Part shown: in pieces, positions 33,314 to 42,929 of the stretch
Layout: the number at the start of each line of letters is the position of its first letter
Position numbering within the stretch: position 1 is the stretch's first letter
The notes under the pieces: model-generated
What the model saw: only the letters and a program-made list of their open reading frames with translations
Database searches by the model: none
What the model was told of the DNA's origin: nothing
Translations under genes and position numbers: made by a program
Origin: Deinococcus cellulosilyticus NBRC 106333 = KACC 11606
GTDB lineage: Bacteria; Deinococcota; Deinococci; Deinococcales; Deinococcaceae
NCBI RefSeq assembly: GCF_007990775.1
Contig: NZ_BJXB01000012.1
Coordinates: forward strand, 62,001 to 126,000
Length of the DNA: 64,000 bases
Direction: 5' to 3'

Positions 33314-33945
33314 AGGGACTCCAGTGCTTTTTTGAGACCACTTTCAGGACTGCTGAGCACAGGTTTTGCGGGGGCAGGATTGAGGGTGCTGACCACACGG
33401 GCCATGCTGGCCTGGGCGAGGACCACCACATCCACCCGGTCCAGAAGCCTGAGCAGGGCGGTGCGGACCAGTTCGTCATGGCGCTCACTGTTGCCGGAGA
33501 CCAGGGCCTGATAGGCCCCTTCCACCAGCACTTTTTCAACCTCCACATCTCCCTGACGTTCCACCAGTCTGGCAGTGGGTTCCAGGGTGGTGTTGACAGT
33601 GGCAATGACCCCGATGCGCTTTCCGAGTCGGGCGGCTTCCTGGGCCATGGGTTCATCCACCCTCAGAAAGGGCACTTTCAGTTCGGGCCTGAGGGCCTCC
33701 ACCACCTCTCCCACCGAGGAACAGGCACACATCACGGCGTCTGCCCCTGCCACCTGGGCATTGCGGGCGTAGGAGAGCATGCGGTACTGAACTTCTGCAG
33801 TGGGTGCACCCGCCTGCATCACGTCTGAGAGCAGGCTGTCGTCCAGGATGTTCACCAGCCTGACTTCGGGTTTGAGTTTTGCGTGCAGGTCCTTCATGGT
33901 CTGCACGGTCACGGGGGTGGTGTGCAGGACAGCGAGGGTTTTCAT
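33310..33945 (-). CDS. Asp/Glu racemase superfamily protein, 211 aa
   Basis: Two conserved cysteine regions of the fold are expected; here the first is clear in AVMCACSSVGEVV (near residues 70-82), while the second site reads VVLAQASMARVV, with Ala and Gln where a Cys is usual. The pattern is that of the aspartate/glutamate racemase superfamily, which also includes maleate isomerases and arylmalonate decarboxylases that use one Cys. With one Cys only, isomerase or decarboxylase chemistry on a dicarboxylic or sugar acid is more likely than racemisation. It lies between GH38 and the aldolase, with four-base overlaps on both sides. Confidence 0.72.
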   Translation of the reverse strand: MKTLAVLHTTPVTVQTMKDLHAKLKPEVRLVNILDDSLLSDVMQAGAPTAEVQYRMLSYARNAQVAGADAVMCACSSVGEVVEALRPELKVPFLRVDEPMAQEAARLGKRIGVIATVNTTLEPTARLVERQGDVEVEKVLVEGAYQALVSGNSERHDELVRTALLRLLDRVDVVVLAQASMARVVSTLNPAPAKPVLSSPESGLKKALESL

Positions 33946-36794
33946 TCGACCTCCAGAAGCACGGTCACAATCTGCCAGGGCTGGATGTCCAGGGTCACGG
34001 CGCCTTCCAGCACGGACAGGCTTTCGGTGGGCTGTTCCAGCATGTTGGTGAGAAAGGCCGCTTTCAGGGTTTGCAGGGGTTTGAGGGTCACACTTTCTGC
34101 CTTGCTGCTCTGGTTGACCAGACGGACCACCAGGGCTTCCTGATCTTCAGCACGTTTCAGGGCGGTGAGCAGTGCGTTTCCTTCCACTTTCAGGAAACTG
34201 CCAGAGTCCGGGAGGGTGGCATTCACGGTCAGGTGCTGGTTTCTGAGGGGCACAATCTGGCTCACACGGGTGTTGGCCACCAGAGGTGCATTGTAGGCAT
34301 GGGCCACGCGCACCGTCTGGGCTTCTTCCCAGGTTCCAGCGTGAGGATAGATGCTGTACTCGGCCTCGCAGGGTCCCAGGGTCTGGGCGTCGGGGGTGGC
34401 ACTGGTGGGACCTGCACCTCCTACACGGGTCAGGAAGTCCTCGCGGGACAGGTAGCCCACCGCACGCAGCACGGTCAGGAAGACATTCCCTTCCTCATCG
34501 GCACTGAATTCAGGCAGACCACGGTTGAGGATGCTGAGGCCCTTCTCCCCATCTGTCACACTGACGAAAGCCATCTGGGGATGCTCGTGCACGGCAGGTT
34601 CGCCGCTGCCCCTCTGGTCTTCAGGGAGTCTTGCAGGGCGGTCCACCACACAGAACTGGCTTTCCGCACTGGATCTCTCAATTTTCCGTCCAAGAGGAAA
34701 CACGGCTCTGAGCCTGTGGTCTTTTGCGGTGTTCACAAAATGGGTTCGGATGTCCACCCGCTTCACACCGGCATGGAGGGTGATGTCACTGTGCAGCTCG
34801 AAATCGGTGTAACTGTCGCTGCGGTTCTGGCGGTTTTCACTGATGGAGGCAGGCAGTTTCAGTTTCCAGGTGACACGCAGGGTGGAACTTGCTGCTCCAG
34901 CTTCCAGCACCTGAATGTGGGGTCTCAGGTCACGGGTGCTGAATTCCAGATCGCCCAGAGGCCAGCCGTAGTTGTAGGTGTCTCCGTTGTCGCCCCCATC
35001 CACAAACTGGTTGAGGCCCTCGTAAACATGGCCCGTTTCCCGGTCTTCAAGGGTCAGGCTGCCGTCTTTTTCGTTCACAGTGACTTTCAGAAAGCGGTTT
35101 TCAAGAACCCTGGGACCCACGGCCAGATCCGTGATGGCCTCGTTTCCCTTGTGCAGGGCCACATTCCCGAGAATGGTGTAGGGCCGGATGCGGTGGGAAG
35201 GTCTGGGGTCAGCAAGCTTGCGCAGGGCATAGGTGCGGTAACCCACTCCAGGCAGGTCCTCTGCCACGAAGTACAGCTCTGTAACGCTGTCCATGTCATG
35301 CTGCTGCGGGTCCTTGATCCCGAGCCAGGGGAAGGACTCCGCTTTTTCATACGGACTGCGAGCCTGACGAACCTGAAAGGGAATCTCCTGCCCATTCTCA
35401 CCAATGAGTGCCCACTCTTCGGGCCTGACCTCCAGATGGGGGTTGAGGGTGAGCACCACCTGATCGGTGCGGTTCCAGTTCAGCGGATTGAACACCACAA
35501 AGACCAGATCATCTGGCTCACTGAAGGTGGCACGGACCCGGTTTGCCAGGACCTGCAGGCTGTCTTCTTTCAGCAGTTGCCCGATCTGCAGGGCTTCTTC
35601 AAATCTGGGAATCATTTCCCGGTGTACAGCGTCAATGCTGCAGCCACAGATGCTGTCGTGGGGGTGGTTCTGGATCAGCCTGTCCCAGGCGAGCCACAGG
35701 TAGTCCTGCTCGTAACGCTCCCCGAGGGTCCAGGTGATGGCCTGAAGGGGCTCTGCATAGCGCTCCAGTTCGGTCTGGGTTTTGTAATTGTACTGTTTGA
35801 GGTAGAGGCGGGCACTGAACACCCCGGGCAGGATGTGCGCCTTGCGACCAAATGCACGCCCTTCACCTTTCCAGACCACGGAAATGCGGTCCTGCTGGGT
35901 TTTCACATTCTGGATGAACTGGTCCAGGCTGGTCTGCTCGTACCTGAAACCTGCCTTGCCAATTTCAGCGTTGATGGTTTTCAGCAGTCTGGGCAGTCTG
36001 GGGTCCACATTGAGGTGGTCTCCGCCCATCGGTTCCAGAATGTAGTCGGTGGCTGCAAAAGCCTTCAGATGGTTGAGGGTTCGCATGGCCCGGCCCACCG
36101 TCTGGTCGTGGGTCCACTCTGGGTTTTCAGGGTCCTCTTTGAAATGGCTGCGGTAGTATTCCAGGGGCAGGAAAATCCCCAGCACGCGAGTTCCGTTGGG
36201 TGCCTCCCACCAGAATTCGTTCTGCATTCTCCCGGGGAACACGTCGCTGTTGCGGGCTTTGGGGAACAGGTAATAGTCCTTGCCCTGGTCTCCGGTCCCA
36301 TCCTCCTGGCCCAGAGGAGGGGCACCAAATCCGCGCCACACAATGGCATTGTCCACCCCGAACCCCTGCAGGATCTGGGGCATCTGAGCAATGTGACCAA
36401 ACTGGTCAGGTAGGTAACCGACCATGCTCTTCTTGATGCCCAGGCTCCGCACGGTGCGCTCTCCGAGCCACAGGTTGCGGATGGTGGCCTCACCAGACAC
36501 CAGAAACTCATCAGGGAGGATGTGCCAGGGGCCCACAAAGAGTTTCCCGGAATTGATGTGGGTCTTTAAGCGCTCCAGTTGCTGAGGACGCACCTCCAGG
36601 TAGTCTTTGAGCACGATGGTCTGACCGTCCAGCACAAAATTCGTGAAATCCTCGTTCTGCTCCACGGTGTCCAGAATCCGGTCAATGGTGTGCACCAGAC
36701 GGAAACGGAAGCGTTGCAGGGTGCTCCACCACTCGCGGTCCCAGTGGGTGTGGTGGTACATGTGGACGGTGTAGGTTTTCTGTTCGGTGGTCAC
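33942..36794 (-). CDS. GH38 alpha-mannosidase, 950 aa
   Basis: The start GTG overlaps the upstream stop as GTGA. The zinc motif is HHTHWDREW (H15, H17, D19), and the nucleophile is D130 in YLPDQFGHIAQMP. NHPHDSICGCSIDAVH (near residue 380) is the third conserved block; the usual QxHD is replaced by NHPHD, as in bacterial MngB-type enzymes. The C-terminal half is beta-rich (lectin-like GH38 C domain). No signal peptide. It hydrolyses alpha-mannosides, possibly mannosylglycerate or short mannan and N-glycan fragments. Second gene of the 16-gene operon. Confidence 0.9.
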   Translation of the reverse strand: MTTEQKTYTVHMYHHTHWDREWWSTLQRFRFRLVHTIDRILDTVEQNEDFTNFVLDGQTIVLKDYLEVRPQQLERLKTHINSGKLFVGPWHILPDEFLVSGEATIRNLWLGERTVRSLGIKKSMVGYLPDQFGHIAQMPQILQGFGVDNAIVWRGFGAPPLGQEDGTGDQGKDYYLFPKARNSDVFPGRMQNEFWWEAPNGTRVLGIFLPLEYYRSHFKEDPENPEWTHDQTVGRAMRTLNHLKAFAATDYILEPMGGDHLNVDPRLPRLLKTINAEIGKAGFRYEQTSLDQFIQNVKTQQDRISVVWKGEGRAFGRKAHILPGVFSARLYLKQYNYKTQTELERYAEPLQAITWTLGERYEQDYLWLAWDRLIQNHPHDSICGCSIDAVHREMIPRFEEALQIGQLLKEDSLQVLANRVRATFSEPDDLVFVVFNPLNWNRTDQVVLTLNPHLEVRPEEWALIGENGQEIPFQVRQARSPYEKAESFPWLGIKDPQQHDMDSVTELYFVAEDLPGVGYRTYALRKLADPRPSHRIRPYTILGNVALHKGNEAITDLAVGPRVLENRFLKVTVNEKDGSLTLEDRETGHVYEGLNQFVDGGDNGDTYNYGWPLGDLEFSTRDLRPHIQVLEAGAASSTLRVTWKLKLPASISENRQNRSDSYTDFELHSDITLHAGVKRVDIRTHFVNTAKDHRLRAVFPLGRKIERSSAESQFCVVDRPARLPEDQRGSGEPAVHEHPQMAFVSVTDGEKGLSILNRGLPEFSADEEGNVFLTVLRAVGYLSREDFLTRVGGAGPTSATPDAQTLGPCEAEYSIYPHAGTWEEAQTVRVAHAYNAPLVANTRVSQIVPLRNQHLTVNATLPDSGSFLKVEGNALLTALKRAEDQEALVVRLVNQSSKAESVTLKPLQTLKAAFLTNMLEQPTESLSVLEGAVTLDIQPWQIVTVLLEVE

Positions 36795-38560
36795 AGCAGG
36801 GTCCTCTTTTCAGCGTGTTTCTTCCAGGCCCTGCGGATCAGGGCATAGTCCTCTTCCAGCAGGGGTTCTTTTGTGCCGTCCACGTTGGTGACGAAATACA
36901 GGCTCGGGACGCCGAGATCGGGCTGCAGCGCCACGTATTCCCTCCAGGCCTGCTTGCTGGGCATCGGCCAGTTGTCGGTGTCGATGACGTGGTGGGGCAG
37001 TGCGGCCTGGGCCACCCGGAAGCGGTGCTGCATCTGTTCGATCACGGGCTGTCCGGTGTTCACGTCGTTCAGGCGAATCATGTCGGTCACGTCATGGAAG
37101 TAGGGGTTGGGGGTGTGGGTCATCACCAGTGCGTCTGCTTTGACCTTTTTGGCCTCGTCCCGCAAGATCCACAGAAGCTGGTGCAGGAGTTCCACCCCCC
37201 ACTTGTTGCCGTGCACCTTCAGGCCAGGACCGCTGGGGGTGCGGGCAGAAAAGTCCACCTTGAAGCCATCTGCACCGTAGTCCAGCAGCATTTTTTGCAC
37301 GGCATTCCGCAGGATCTCTTCATAAACAGGGCTGGTCGGGTCGGCAGCAATGGGCTCGCCCAGATCGTTCAGCACACAGGCATCCAGGGGCAGGCCTTCA
37401 GGGTCCCAGGCTTTCCACCACAAGAGCACTTTCTGGCCTCTGTTGTGGGCCTCCTCAATCCACTGTTCCAGGTTGGGCCATTTTTTGCGGTCCACCTCAC
37501 AGGTGCCATAAGTGCTGGACCATTTGTCATCCAGCACCAGAATTCCAGGTTCAATCTTGTTTGCGGTCAGGACCTTCAGGTAACCGTTGTAGTTCTCTTC
37601 GGTGCATTCTTCGGGAGCACGGGTGCCTCTGGTCTGGGCAGTGTAGCACTGGGCACCCCAACCACACTGGATGGGGGTGAACCACCAGTCGGACTGTTGA
37701 GGCCTGCTTTGCCTGCCCAGACTCCTGACGTATTCCTCCAGACCTCTGTACGGCTCTGTGGTGAAAGACAGGCGCAAGGTGGGCAGGGTCACGGTGCCTG
37801 AGATCCGGGTGTAGCCTTCATAACTCAGGCTGAGGGAGTAGGCCCCTTCTGTTCCGTGGTAATGAAATCCAGTGAAGTTGTGCTCACCATCCTGCACTTT
37901 CAGGCCTGCGGTCATCCACAAGTCGCTCTTTCCTGATTCCTGCACTTCCAGAGGGGTGCCTCCCTGGTCTGCACCGAGATTCAGAGCAGGTGCATTCTGA
38001 TCCTGCGTGAAGGCGTAATAGTACGGGGCGGGTGTAAAAAACCAGTGGGCCTTGCCGGGAATGCTGGTGCCCATCACGTCGATGGTGGTGCTCTCCCCTG
38101 CCGGAATGGTGCGGCGTTCCTGTCCGTGGGGTTCAGGGTTGAACACCCGACCAAAGCGGTACCCACTCTGGAAGAACCCGCTGCCCCACCTGAGGTGCCC
38201 GCTGTAATAGCCACCCAGGTAATGCAGATCCGTCAGGTTTCCCTCTCCAGTGATTTGTGGTGTGATTTCGATGCTGTCCTCCAGAAAGGTGAAGGTCAGG
38301 CGCTTCTCCTGCCAGATGCCCCCTTGCAGTTTCAGGATCAGGGAATTCCCCAGGACTTCCTGCTCAATGCGTGCCGTGCGGTCCTGTCCGGTCAGCGTGT
38401 GGGCCGAAAATGCCAGAAAGAGTTCGGTCCACAGGGTCCCATTTTTGTCGCGCAGTTGTGCATAAGGACGGTCTGAGGGAACCAGGATCGAATAGTGACT
38501 GGTCTGCAGTGAGAGGTGGCCCTCGGGTGTGCGGCTGAAGTTCTGTGCACTTTGGGTCAT
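36791..38560 (-). CDS. GH36-like (clan GH-D type) alpha-glycosidase, 589 aa
   Basis: An upstream TTG frame exists, but ATG 38560 with AGGGGG in front is preferred. Residues 1-280 form a beta-sandwich; the TIM barrel follows, with TPIQCGWGAQ, the strand LVLDDKWSS (DD near 344) and GADGFKVDFSART, where D436 is the probable nucleophile (KxD motif of GH36 and GH31). The C-terminal MPSKQAWREYVALQPDLG is typical of this class. No signal peptide. Alpha-galactosidase is the most common activity, but alpha-N-acetylgalactosaminidase or other alpha-glycosidase activity is possible. It is the first gene of the 16-gene minus-strand operon. Confidence 0.75.
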   Translation of the reverse strand: MTQSAQNFSRTPEGHLSLQTSHYSILVPSDRPYAQLRDKNGTLWTELFLAFSAHTLTGQDRTARIEQEVLGNSLILKLQGGIWQEKRLTFTFLEDSIEITPQITGEGNLTDLHYLGGYYSGHLRWGSGFFQSGYRFGRVFNPEPHGQERRTIPAGESTTIDVMGTSIPGKAHWFFTPAPYYYAFTQDQNAPALNLGADQGGTPLEVQESGKSDLWMTAGLKVQDGEHNFTGFHYHGTEGAYSLSLSYEGYTRISGTVTLPTLRLSFTTEPYRGLEEYVRSLGRQSRPQQSDWWFTPIQCGWGAQCYTAQTRGTRAPEECTEENYNGYLKVLTANKIEPGILVLDDKWSSTYGTCEVDRKKWPNLEQWIEEAHNRGQKVLLWWKAWDPEGLPLDACVLNDLGEPIAADPTSPVYEEILRNAVQKMLLDYGADGFKVDFSARTPSGPGLKVHGNKWGVELLHQLLWILRDEAKKVKADALVMTHTPNPYFHDVTDMIRLNDVNTGQPVIEQMQHRFRVAQAALPHHVIDTDNWPMPSKQAWREYVALQPDLGVPSLYFVTNVDGTKEPLLEEDYALIRRAWKKHAEKRTLL

Positions 38561-38659
38561 CGTGCCCCCTTGTGTTGAGTGTTGGTTCAAGGTTACTCTA
38601 TTTTTTAATCAATTTAAATAACTTGAGCAAGCCCCCTGGACCCAGAAGAGGAGACCCCG
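38561..38659. promoter_or_regulatory. AT-rich divergent promoter region of the glycan locus
   Basis: The only gap in the locus, 99 bases, serves both arms. Minus strand: TTGCTC (38630-38625), 17 bases, TAAAAA. Plus strand: TTGGTT (38582-38587), 16 bases, TTTAAT (38604-38609). The core TATTTTTTAATCAATTTA and following AAATAA is symmetrical in style (TATTT...AAATA), like Mlc/NagC-type ROK operators. The ROK gene at 44489 is the obvious candidate regulator. AGAGGAGACCCCG precedes ATG 38660. Confidence 0.55.
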
Positions 38660-41158
38660 ATGAACCCCAGAAGCAAAGACATCACCATCACCCTGATCGG
38701 CCATGCCCACATTGACCCCGTGTGGCTCTGGGACTGGCGTGAAGGCTACGAAACCGTGAAAGCCACCTTCAGAAGCGCACTGGACAGACTCCAAGAAAAC
38801 CAGGACATGGTTTTCGTGCATTCCAGTGTGGCCCAGTACGCCTGGATGGAAAACCACCCCCGTCTGCTGCAGGAAATCCGGGACGCAGTGCAGCGTGGAC
38901 AGTGGGAACCTGTGGGCGGCTGGTGGGTGGAACCCGATGTCAACCTGCCTCATGGTGAGGCCCTCGCCAGACAGGGGGTGTATGGCCAGCGTGAACTCGA
39001 AAGGCTGGTCGGACGCAAGGCAAAAGTCGCTTTCCTGCCAGACTCCTTCGGTCACCCCTCCACCCTGCCCCAGCTTTTTGAGCAGTCAGGTCTGGCTTCT
39101 TTCGTGTTCATGCGGCCCAGCGCAGGGGAAATTGACCTGCCCAGCAACCTGTTTCGCTGGAAAGGATCAGACGGCACCGAAATCCTCAGCTGGCATGTGG
39201 AGTGCTACAACACCAACCCCAAATTCATCGACTCCAGTCTGGAGCGCAACCTGCACTGGCGACCCGAATACCTGCAGGAATGGGCAGGTCTCTTTGGAGT
39301 GGGCAACCACGGAGGAGGCCCCACCAGAAAGGCCATCGAGAGCATCCGGCAACTGAACAACACCGAATTCTGGCCCACCCTGAAACTCGGCAGTCTTGAA
39401 GGCTTCATGGACCGCATGGGGCAGGTGGAGCACCCCACTTTTGACGGAGAACTCCAGCACCATGCCAGAGGATGTTACGCAGCAGACAGCGAGATCAAAC
39501 GCTTAAACCGCAAAGCAGAACACGCCCTGATGACCGCAGAAAAGCTGTGCAGCATGGCAGTCCAGTATGGTCTGACCTATCCGAAAGCAGAGCTCACAAA
39601 AGCCTGGAAACGCCTGCTTTTCAACCAGTTCCATGACATCCTGGCTGGAAGCAGCATCGAAAGCGCCTATCAGGACGCCAGAATCGAGATGGGCGAGGCC
39701 CTTGCCATTGCAAGCCAGTGGGGATTCACGGCCATGCAAACCATTGCCGATCAGGTGGACACCCGACTGCGTGGAACCGAAGTGGAGGAGGTCATCCGCT
39801 CCACACGCTGGGATTTTTCCGGCTGGGTCACGGATTACGGGGATGGGGTTCCAGTTATTGTTTTCAACCCCAGCAGCCATGAGCGCAGCGAGACCATCCA
39901 CGTCGAACTCAACGACTGGCACACCGACGATGTGCACGTGATGGATGAGGCCGGAAACAGCATCTACCACCAGCTGACCACCCCGGAAAGTGCCTCTGGA
40001 GGCCGTCCCAGAATCCTCTTTCATGTGACGGTTCCTCCGATGGGTTACCGCATGTACCGGGTGATTGACCGCCCGGGTGAAGTGGTGCCCGAAACCGCCC
40101 CCATGCTGAACGTCACCGACACCGTGCTGGAAAACCAGTGGTGGCGTCTGGAATTCAACCCCAGAACCGGAACCCTGCAGTCCCTCAGGGACAAAACCCA
40201 CGATGTGGAACTGCTGGCCGGGGCAGGGGCACAATATCTCATCATCGACGAACCCACCGACACCTGGGGACACGGCATCAAGAGCATGCGGCACCTTGCG
40301 GGGGTTCTCACCTGCGAGCGCCTGGCAGTGCTGGAACGGGGCCCGGTGCGGGCCACCATGCGGGCCCACCTGCGTTACGGGAATTCCACTGGGCATCAGG
40401 ACATCTCAATCTACCGGGAAAGCCCCCAGATCGATGGCACAGGAAACATCGAGTGGCACGAAAAACACATGGCCCTGCAACTGGCATTTCCGCTCACCCT
40501 CACCGACACCACCGCCACTTATGAGGTGCCTTATGGCTCCATGGTTCGTCCTGCAGATGGGGAAGAAGAACCTGTGCAATCCTGGCTGGATGTTTCAGGA
40601 ACTTTAAGGGACCACAGGGGCATCCAGAAAAAAGCGGGAGTCGCCCTGCTGAACGACAGCAAGTATTCTGCAAGTGTGCTCGGAGGGGACATCAGGCTGT
40701 CTGTGCTGCGCAGTCCAGTCTACGCCCACCACGACCCTGCGAAACTCAGTCCAGACATCAAATACGCTTACCAGGACCAGGGGCAGCAAAGCTTCAGGTG
40801 GAGCCTCGTGCCACACGCAGGAGACTGGAAGGCTGCGCAGGTGCCCCAGAAAGCCCACGCCCTGAATGTTCCCCTGCCTTTCGTGCGGGAATACGTGCAC
40901 GGTGGAGATGCCCCTGCACAGCAGTCTTTCCTGTCCGTCGAGGCCTCAAACGTGGTGGTCTCTGCCTGGAAACAGGCCGAAGACAGCACAGACGCCATTG
41001 TGCGCCTGCACGAAACCAGCGGTCAGGACACCGAAACCACCCTTCAATTTCAGGGCAGAACCCTGCCCGTCAAACTTCGTGCCCATCAGGTGCTGGGCCT
41101 GAAAATCACCCCCGATGGGGTGAGCACCGTGAACTTCCTGGAGGAGGACCATGCCTGA
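38660..41158 (+). CDS. GH38 alpha-mannosidase, 832 aa
   Basis: The zinc motif is IGHAHIDPVWLWDW (H15, H17, D19), and the nucleophile is D128 in FLPDSFGHPSTLPQL. FNQFHDILAGSSIESAY near residue 325 is the canonical GH38 block. The C-terminal half is beta-rich. It differs clearly from the 950-residue GH38 (HxHID against HxHWD), so the two probably split linkages or substrates. No signal peptide. It starts the plus-strand arm and overlaps the GH2 gene by eight bases; ATG 38660 has AGAGGAGACC upstream. Confidence 0.92.
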   Translation: MNPRSKDITITLIGHAHIDPVWLWDWREGYETVKATFRSALDRLQENQDMVFVHSSVAQYAWMENHPRLLQEIRDAVQRGQWEPVGGWWVEPDVNLPHGEALARQGVYGQRELERLVGRKAKVAFLPDSFGHPSTLPQLFEQSGLASFVFMRPSAGEIDLPSNLFRWKGSDGTEILSWHVECYNTNPKFIDSSLERNLHWRPEYLQEWAGLFGVGNHGGGPTRKAIESIRQLNNTEFWPTLKLGSLEGFMDRMGQVEHPTFDGELQHHARGCYAADSEIKRLNRKAEHALMTAEKLCSMAVQYGLTYPKAELTKAWKRLLFNQFHDILAGSSIESAYQDARIEMGEALAIASQWGFTAMQTIADQVDTRLRGTEVEEVIRSTRWDFSGWVTDYGDGVPVIVFNPSSHERSETIHVELNDWHTDDVHVMDEAGNSIYHQLTTPESASGGRPRILFHVTVPPMGYRMYRVIDRPGEVVPETAPMLNVTDTVLENQWWRLEFNPRTGTLQSLRDKTHDVELLAGAGAQYLIIDEPTDTWGHGIKSMRHLAGVLTCERLAVLERGPVRATMRAHLRYGNSTGHQDISIYRESPQIDGTGNIEWHEKHMALQLAFPLTLTDTTATYEVPYGSMVRPADGEEEPVQSWLDVSGTLRDHRGIQKKAGVALLNDSKYSASVLGGDIRLSVLRSPVYAHHDPAKLSPDIKYAYQDQGQQSFRWSLVPHAGDWKAAQVPQKAHALNVPLPFVREYVHGGDAPAQQSFLSVEASNVVVSAWKQAEDSTDAIVRLHETSGQDTETTLQFQGRTLPVKLRAHQVLGLKITPDGVSTVNFLEEDHA

Positions 41159-42929
41159 CTTCTACCCCAGACCCCTGCTGAAAAGAAACCTCTGGCACAG
41201 CCTGAACGGCCCCTGGCAATTTGCGTTCAGTGCGGAGAAACACCTGAAGAATGTAGGGTTTGATCGGGTCATTCAGGTGCCCTACGCCCCCGAAACCCCC
41301 AGCAGTGGCATTCACGATGAGTCGTACCACCCGAGCCTGTGGTACCAGCGTGAAGTGCAGGTGCCACAGGACCTGCAGCCCGGTGAAAATGAGCGTCTGG
41401 TCCTGCATTTCGGGGCTGTGGATGAAACTGCCCATGTGTTTGTAAATGGCATTTCTCTGGGAAAGCACGAAGGAGGGTACACCCCTTTCTCCTTCGACAT
41501 CACAGATCATGTTTCTGAGGGTAGATTTACCCTGTCCGTGCACGCTGTGGACGACCCTCTGAACCTGAATGTGCCCAGGGGCAAACAGGACTGGCAGGAG
41601 GCCCCCCACGCCATCTGGTACCCCAGAACCTCAGGTATCTGGCAGACCGTCTGGCTGGAAAAAGTGCCTGCAGTGCACATCACCCGCATCCAGTGGACCC
41701 CGGATGTCTCAAAATTCACCCTGAAACTCAAAGTGGAATTCAGTGAACCCGTGGTGGGTGACCTCAGGATTGAGGTTGAGGACCTGATTGCAGACACGTA
41801 TCAGGTCAGAGGAAAAGTGCTGGAACGCACCTTGCACTTTCCCGATCCCGGTCTGGATGATCCCAGAGACGACCTGCTGTGGTTTCCAGAACACCCCAGG
41901 CTGCTGCATGCCCTGCTCACCCTCACCACCAGAACAGGAACAGATGCTGTTGCGTCTTACACCGCCATGCGCTCTTTTGGCACAAAGGGCCGCAGGTTCA
42001 TGCTGAATGGTCGGCCTTACGGGCTGCGTCTGGTGCTCGATCAGGGGTACTGGAAAGGCGGGGGCATGACCGCCACCAGTGAACAGCTTCGGCTGGATGT
42101 GGAACTTTCCCGCAGACTGGGATTCAACGGGGTGCGCAAACACCAGAAGATCGAGAGCCCGGAATTCCTGCGCTGGTGCGACGAACTGGGTCTGCTCGTC
42201 TGGGAAGAACTCCCCAGCCATTACGCTTTCAGCGATCAGGCAGTGAAAAAAGCCACGCAGACCTGGACCGAGGCCATTGAACGGGACATCTCCCACCCTT
42301 GCATCGTGGTGTGGGTGCCCTTCAATGAGTCCTGGGGCCTTCCAGAACTGGCCGAAAATCCTGTCACACGCCACTACCAGCATGCCCTGTACCACCTCAC
42401 CCACACACTGGACGGCACCCGTCCGGTCAGTGCCAATGATGGCTGGGAGCAGGTCACAGGGGACCTGTACAGCATCCATGATTACGAGAGCAATCCCGAG
42501 AACATCTTTGCCCGCTACCAGTCTCCGGAAAGCATCGAAAAAACCAGCTGGCAACTGTGGCCCGGAGGAAGGCAGCAACGCCTGGAGACCTTCAATGCAG
42601 ACCACAAACCGGTGATGCTGACCGAATTCGGAGGCATCGCCTTCATGACCGAAGGGGGATGGGGCTACTCCAAAGCCACCACTCCAGAAGAATTCCACAG
42701 GCAGTACGACGCCCTGCTGAAAGCTGTGCGCAAGGCGATGGACCTCAAGGGCCTGCATGGTTTCTGTTATACGCAACTCACCGACACCTACCAGGAACAG
42801 AATGGACTCCTCACCATGGCCCGCGAGCCCAAAATTCCCTTTGAAGACCTGCACCTGAGCACCAGAGGCGAATTTGATGCACAAAATCCACTGGGGTACT
42901 CCAGAAGGTGGCTGAACCGTGGCCGCTGA
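41151..42929 (+). CDS. GH2 family glycosidase, 592 aa
   Basis: The protein has the GH2 order: sugar-binding jelly roll (LNGPWQFAF, VPYAPETPSSG), immunoglobulin-like domain, TIM barrel. The acid/base is E393 in VPFNESWG, and the nucleophile is E492 in MLTEFGGIAF. At 592 residues it resembles beta-glucuronidase/beta-galactosidase-like members of GH2 rather than the long beta-mannosidases. No signal peptide. The exact beta-glycoside is not evident. It overlaps the GH38 gene by eight bases, and the next gene is preceded by a long hairpin. Confidence 0.85.
   Translation: MPDFYPRPLLKRNLWHSLNGPWQFAFSAEKHLKNVGFDRVIQVPYAPETPSSGIHDESYHPSLWYQREVQVPQDLQPGENERLVLHFGAVDETAHVFVNGISLGKHEGGYTPFSFDITDHVSEGRFTLSVHAVDDPLNLNVPRGKQDWQEAPHAIWYPRTSGIWQTVWLEKVPAVHITRIQWTPDVSKFTLKLKVEFSEPVVGDLRIEVEDLIADTYQVRGKVLERTLHFPDPGLDDPRDDLLWFPEHPRLLHALLTLTTRTGTDAVASYTAMRSFGTKGRRFMLNGRPYGLRLVLDQGYWKGGGMTATSEQLRLDVELSRRLGFNGVRKHQKIESPEFLRWCDELGLLVWEELPSHYAFSDQAVKKATQTWTEAIERDISHPCIVVWVPFNESWGLPELAENPVTRHYQHALYHLTHTLDGTRPVSANDGWEQVTGDLYSIHDYESNPENIFARYQSPESIEKTSWQLWPGGRQQRLETFNADHKPVMLTEFGGIAFMTEGGWGYSKATTPEEFHRQYDALLKAVRKAMDLKGLHGFCYTQLTDTYQEQNGLLTMAREPKIPFEDLHLSTRGEFDAQNPLGYSRRWLNRGR

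Noticed and set aside
33879..36413. An 844-codon plus-strand frame opposite the 950-residue GH38 gene
   Set aside because: It is a shadow produced by the codon bias of the GH38 gene, which has all catalytic motifs and fits the overlapping operon; the plus-strand translation has no recognisable domain.
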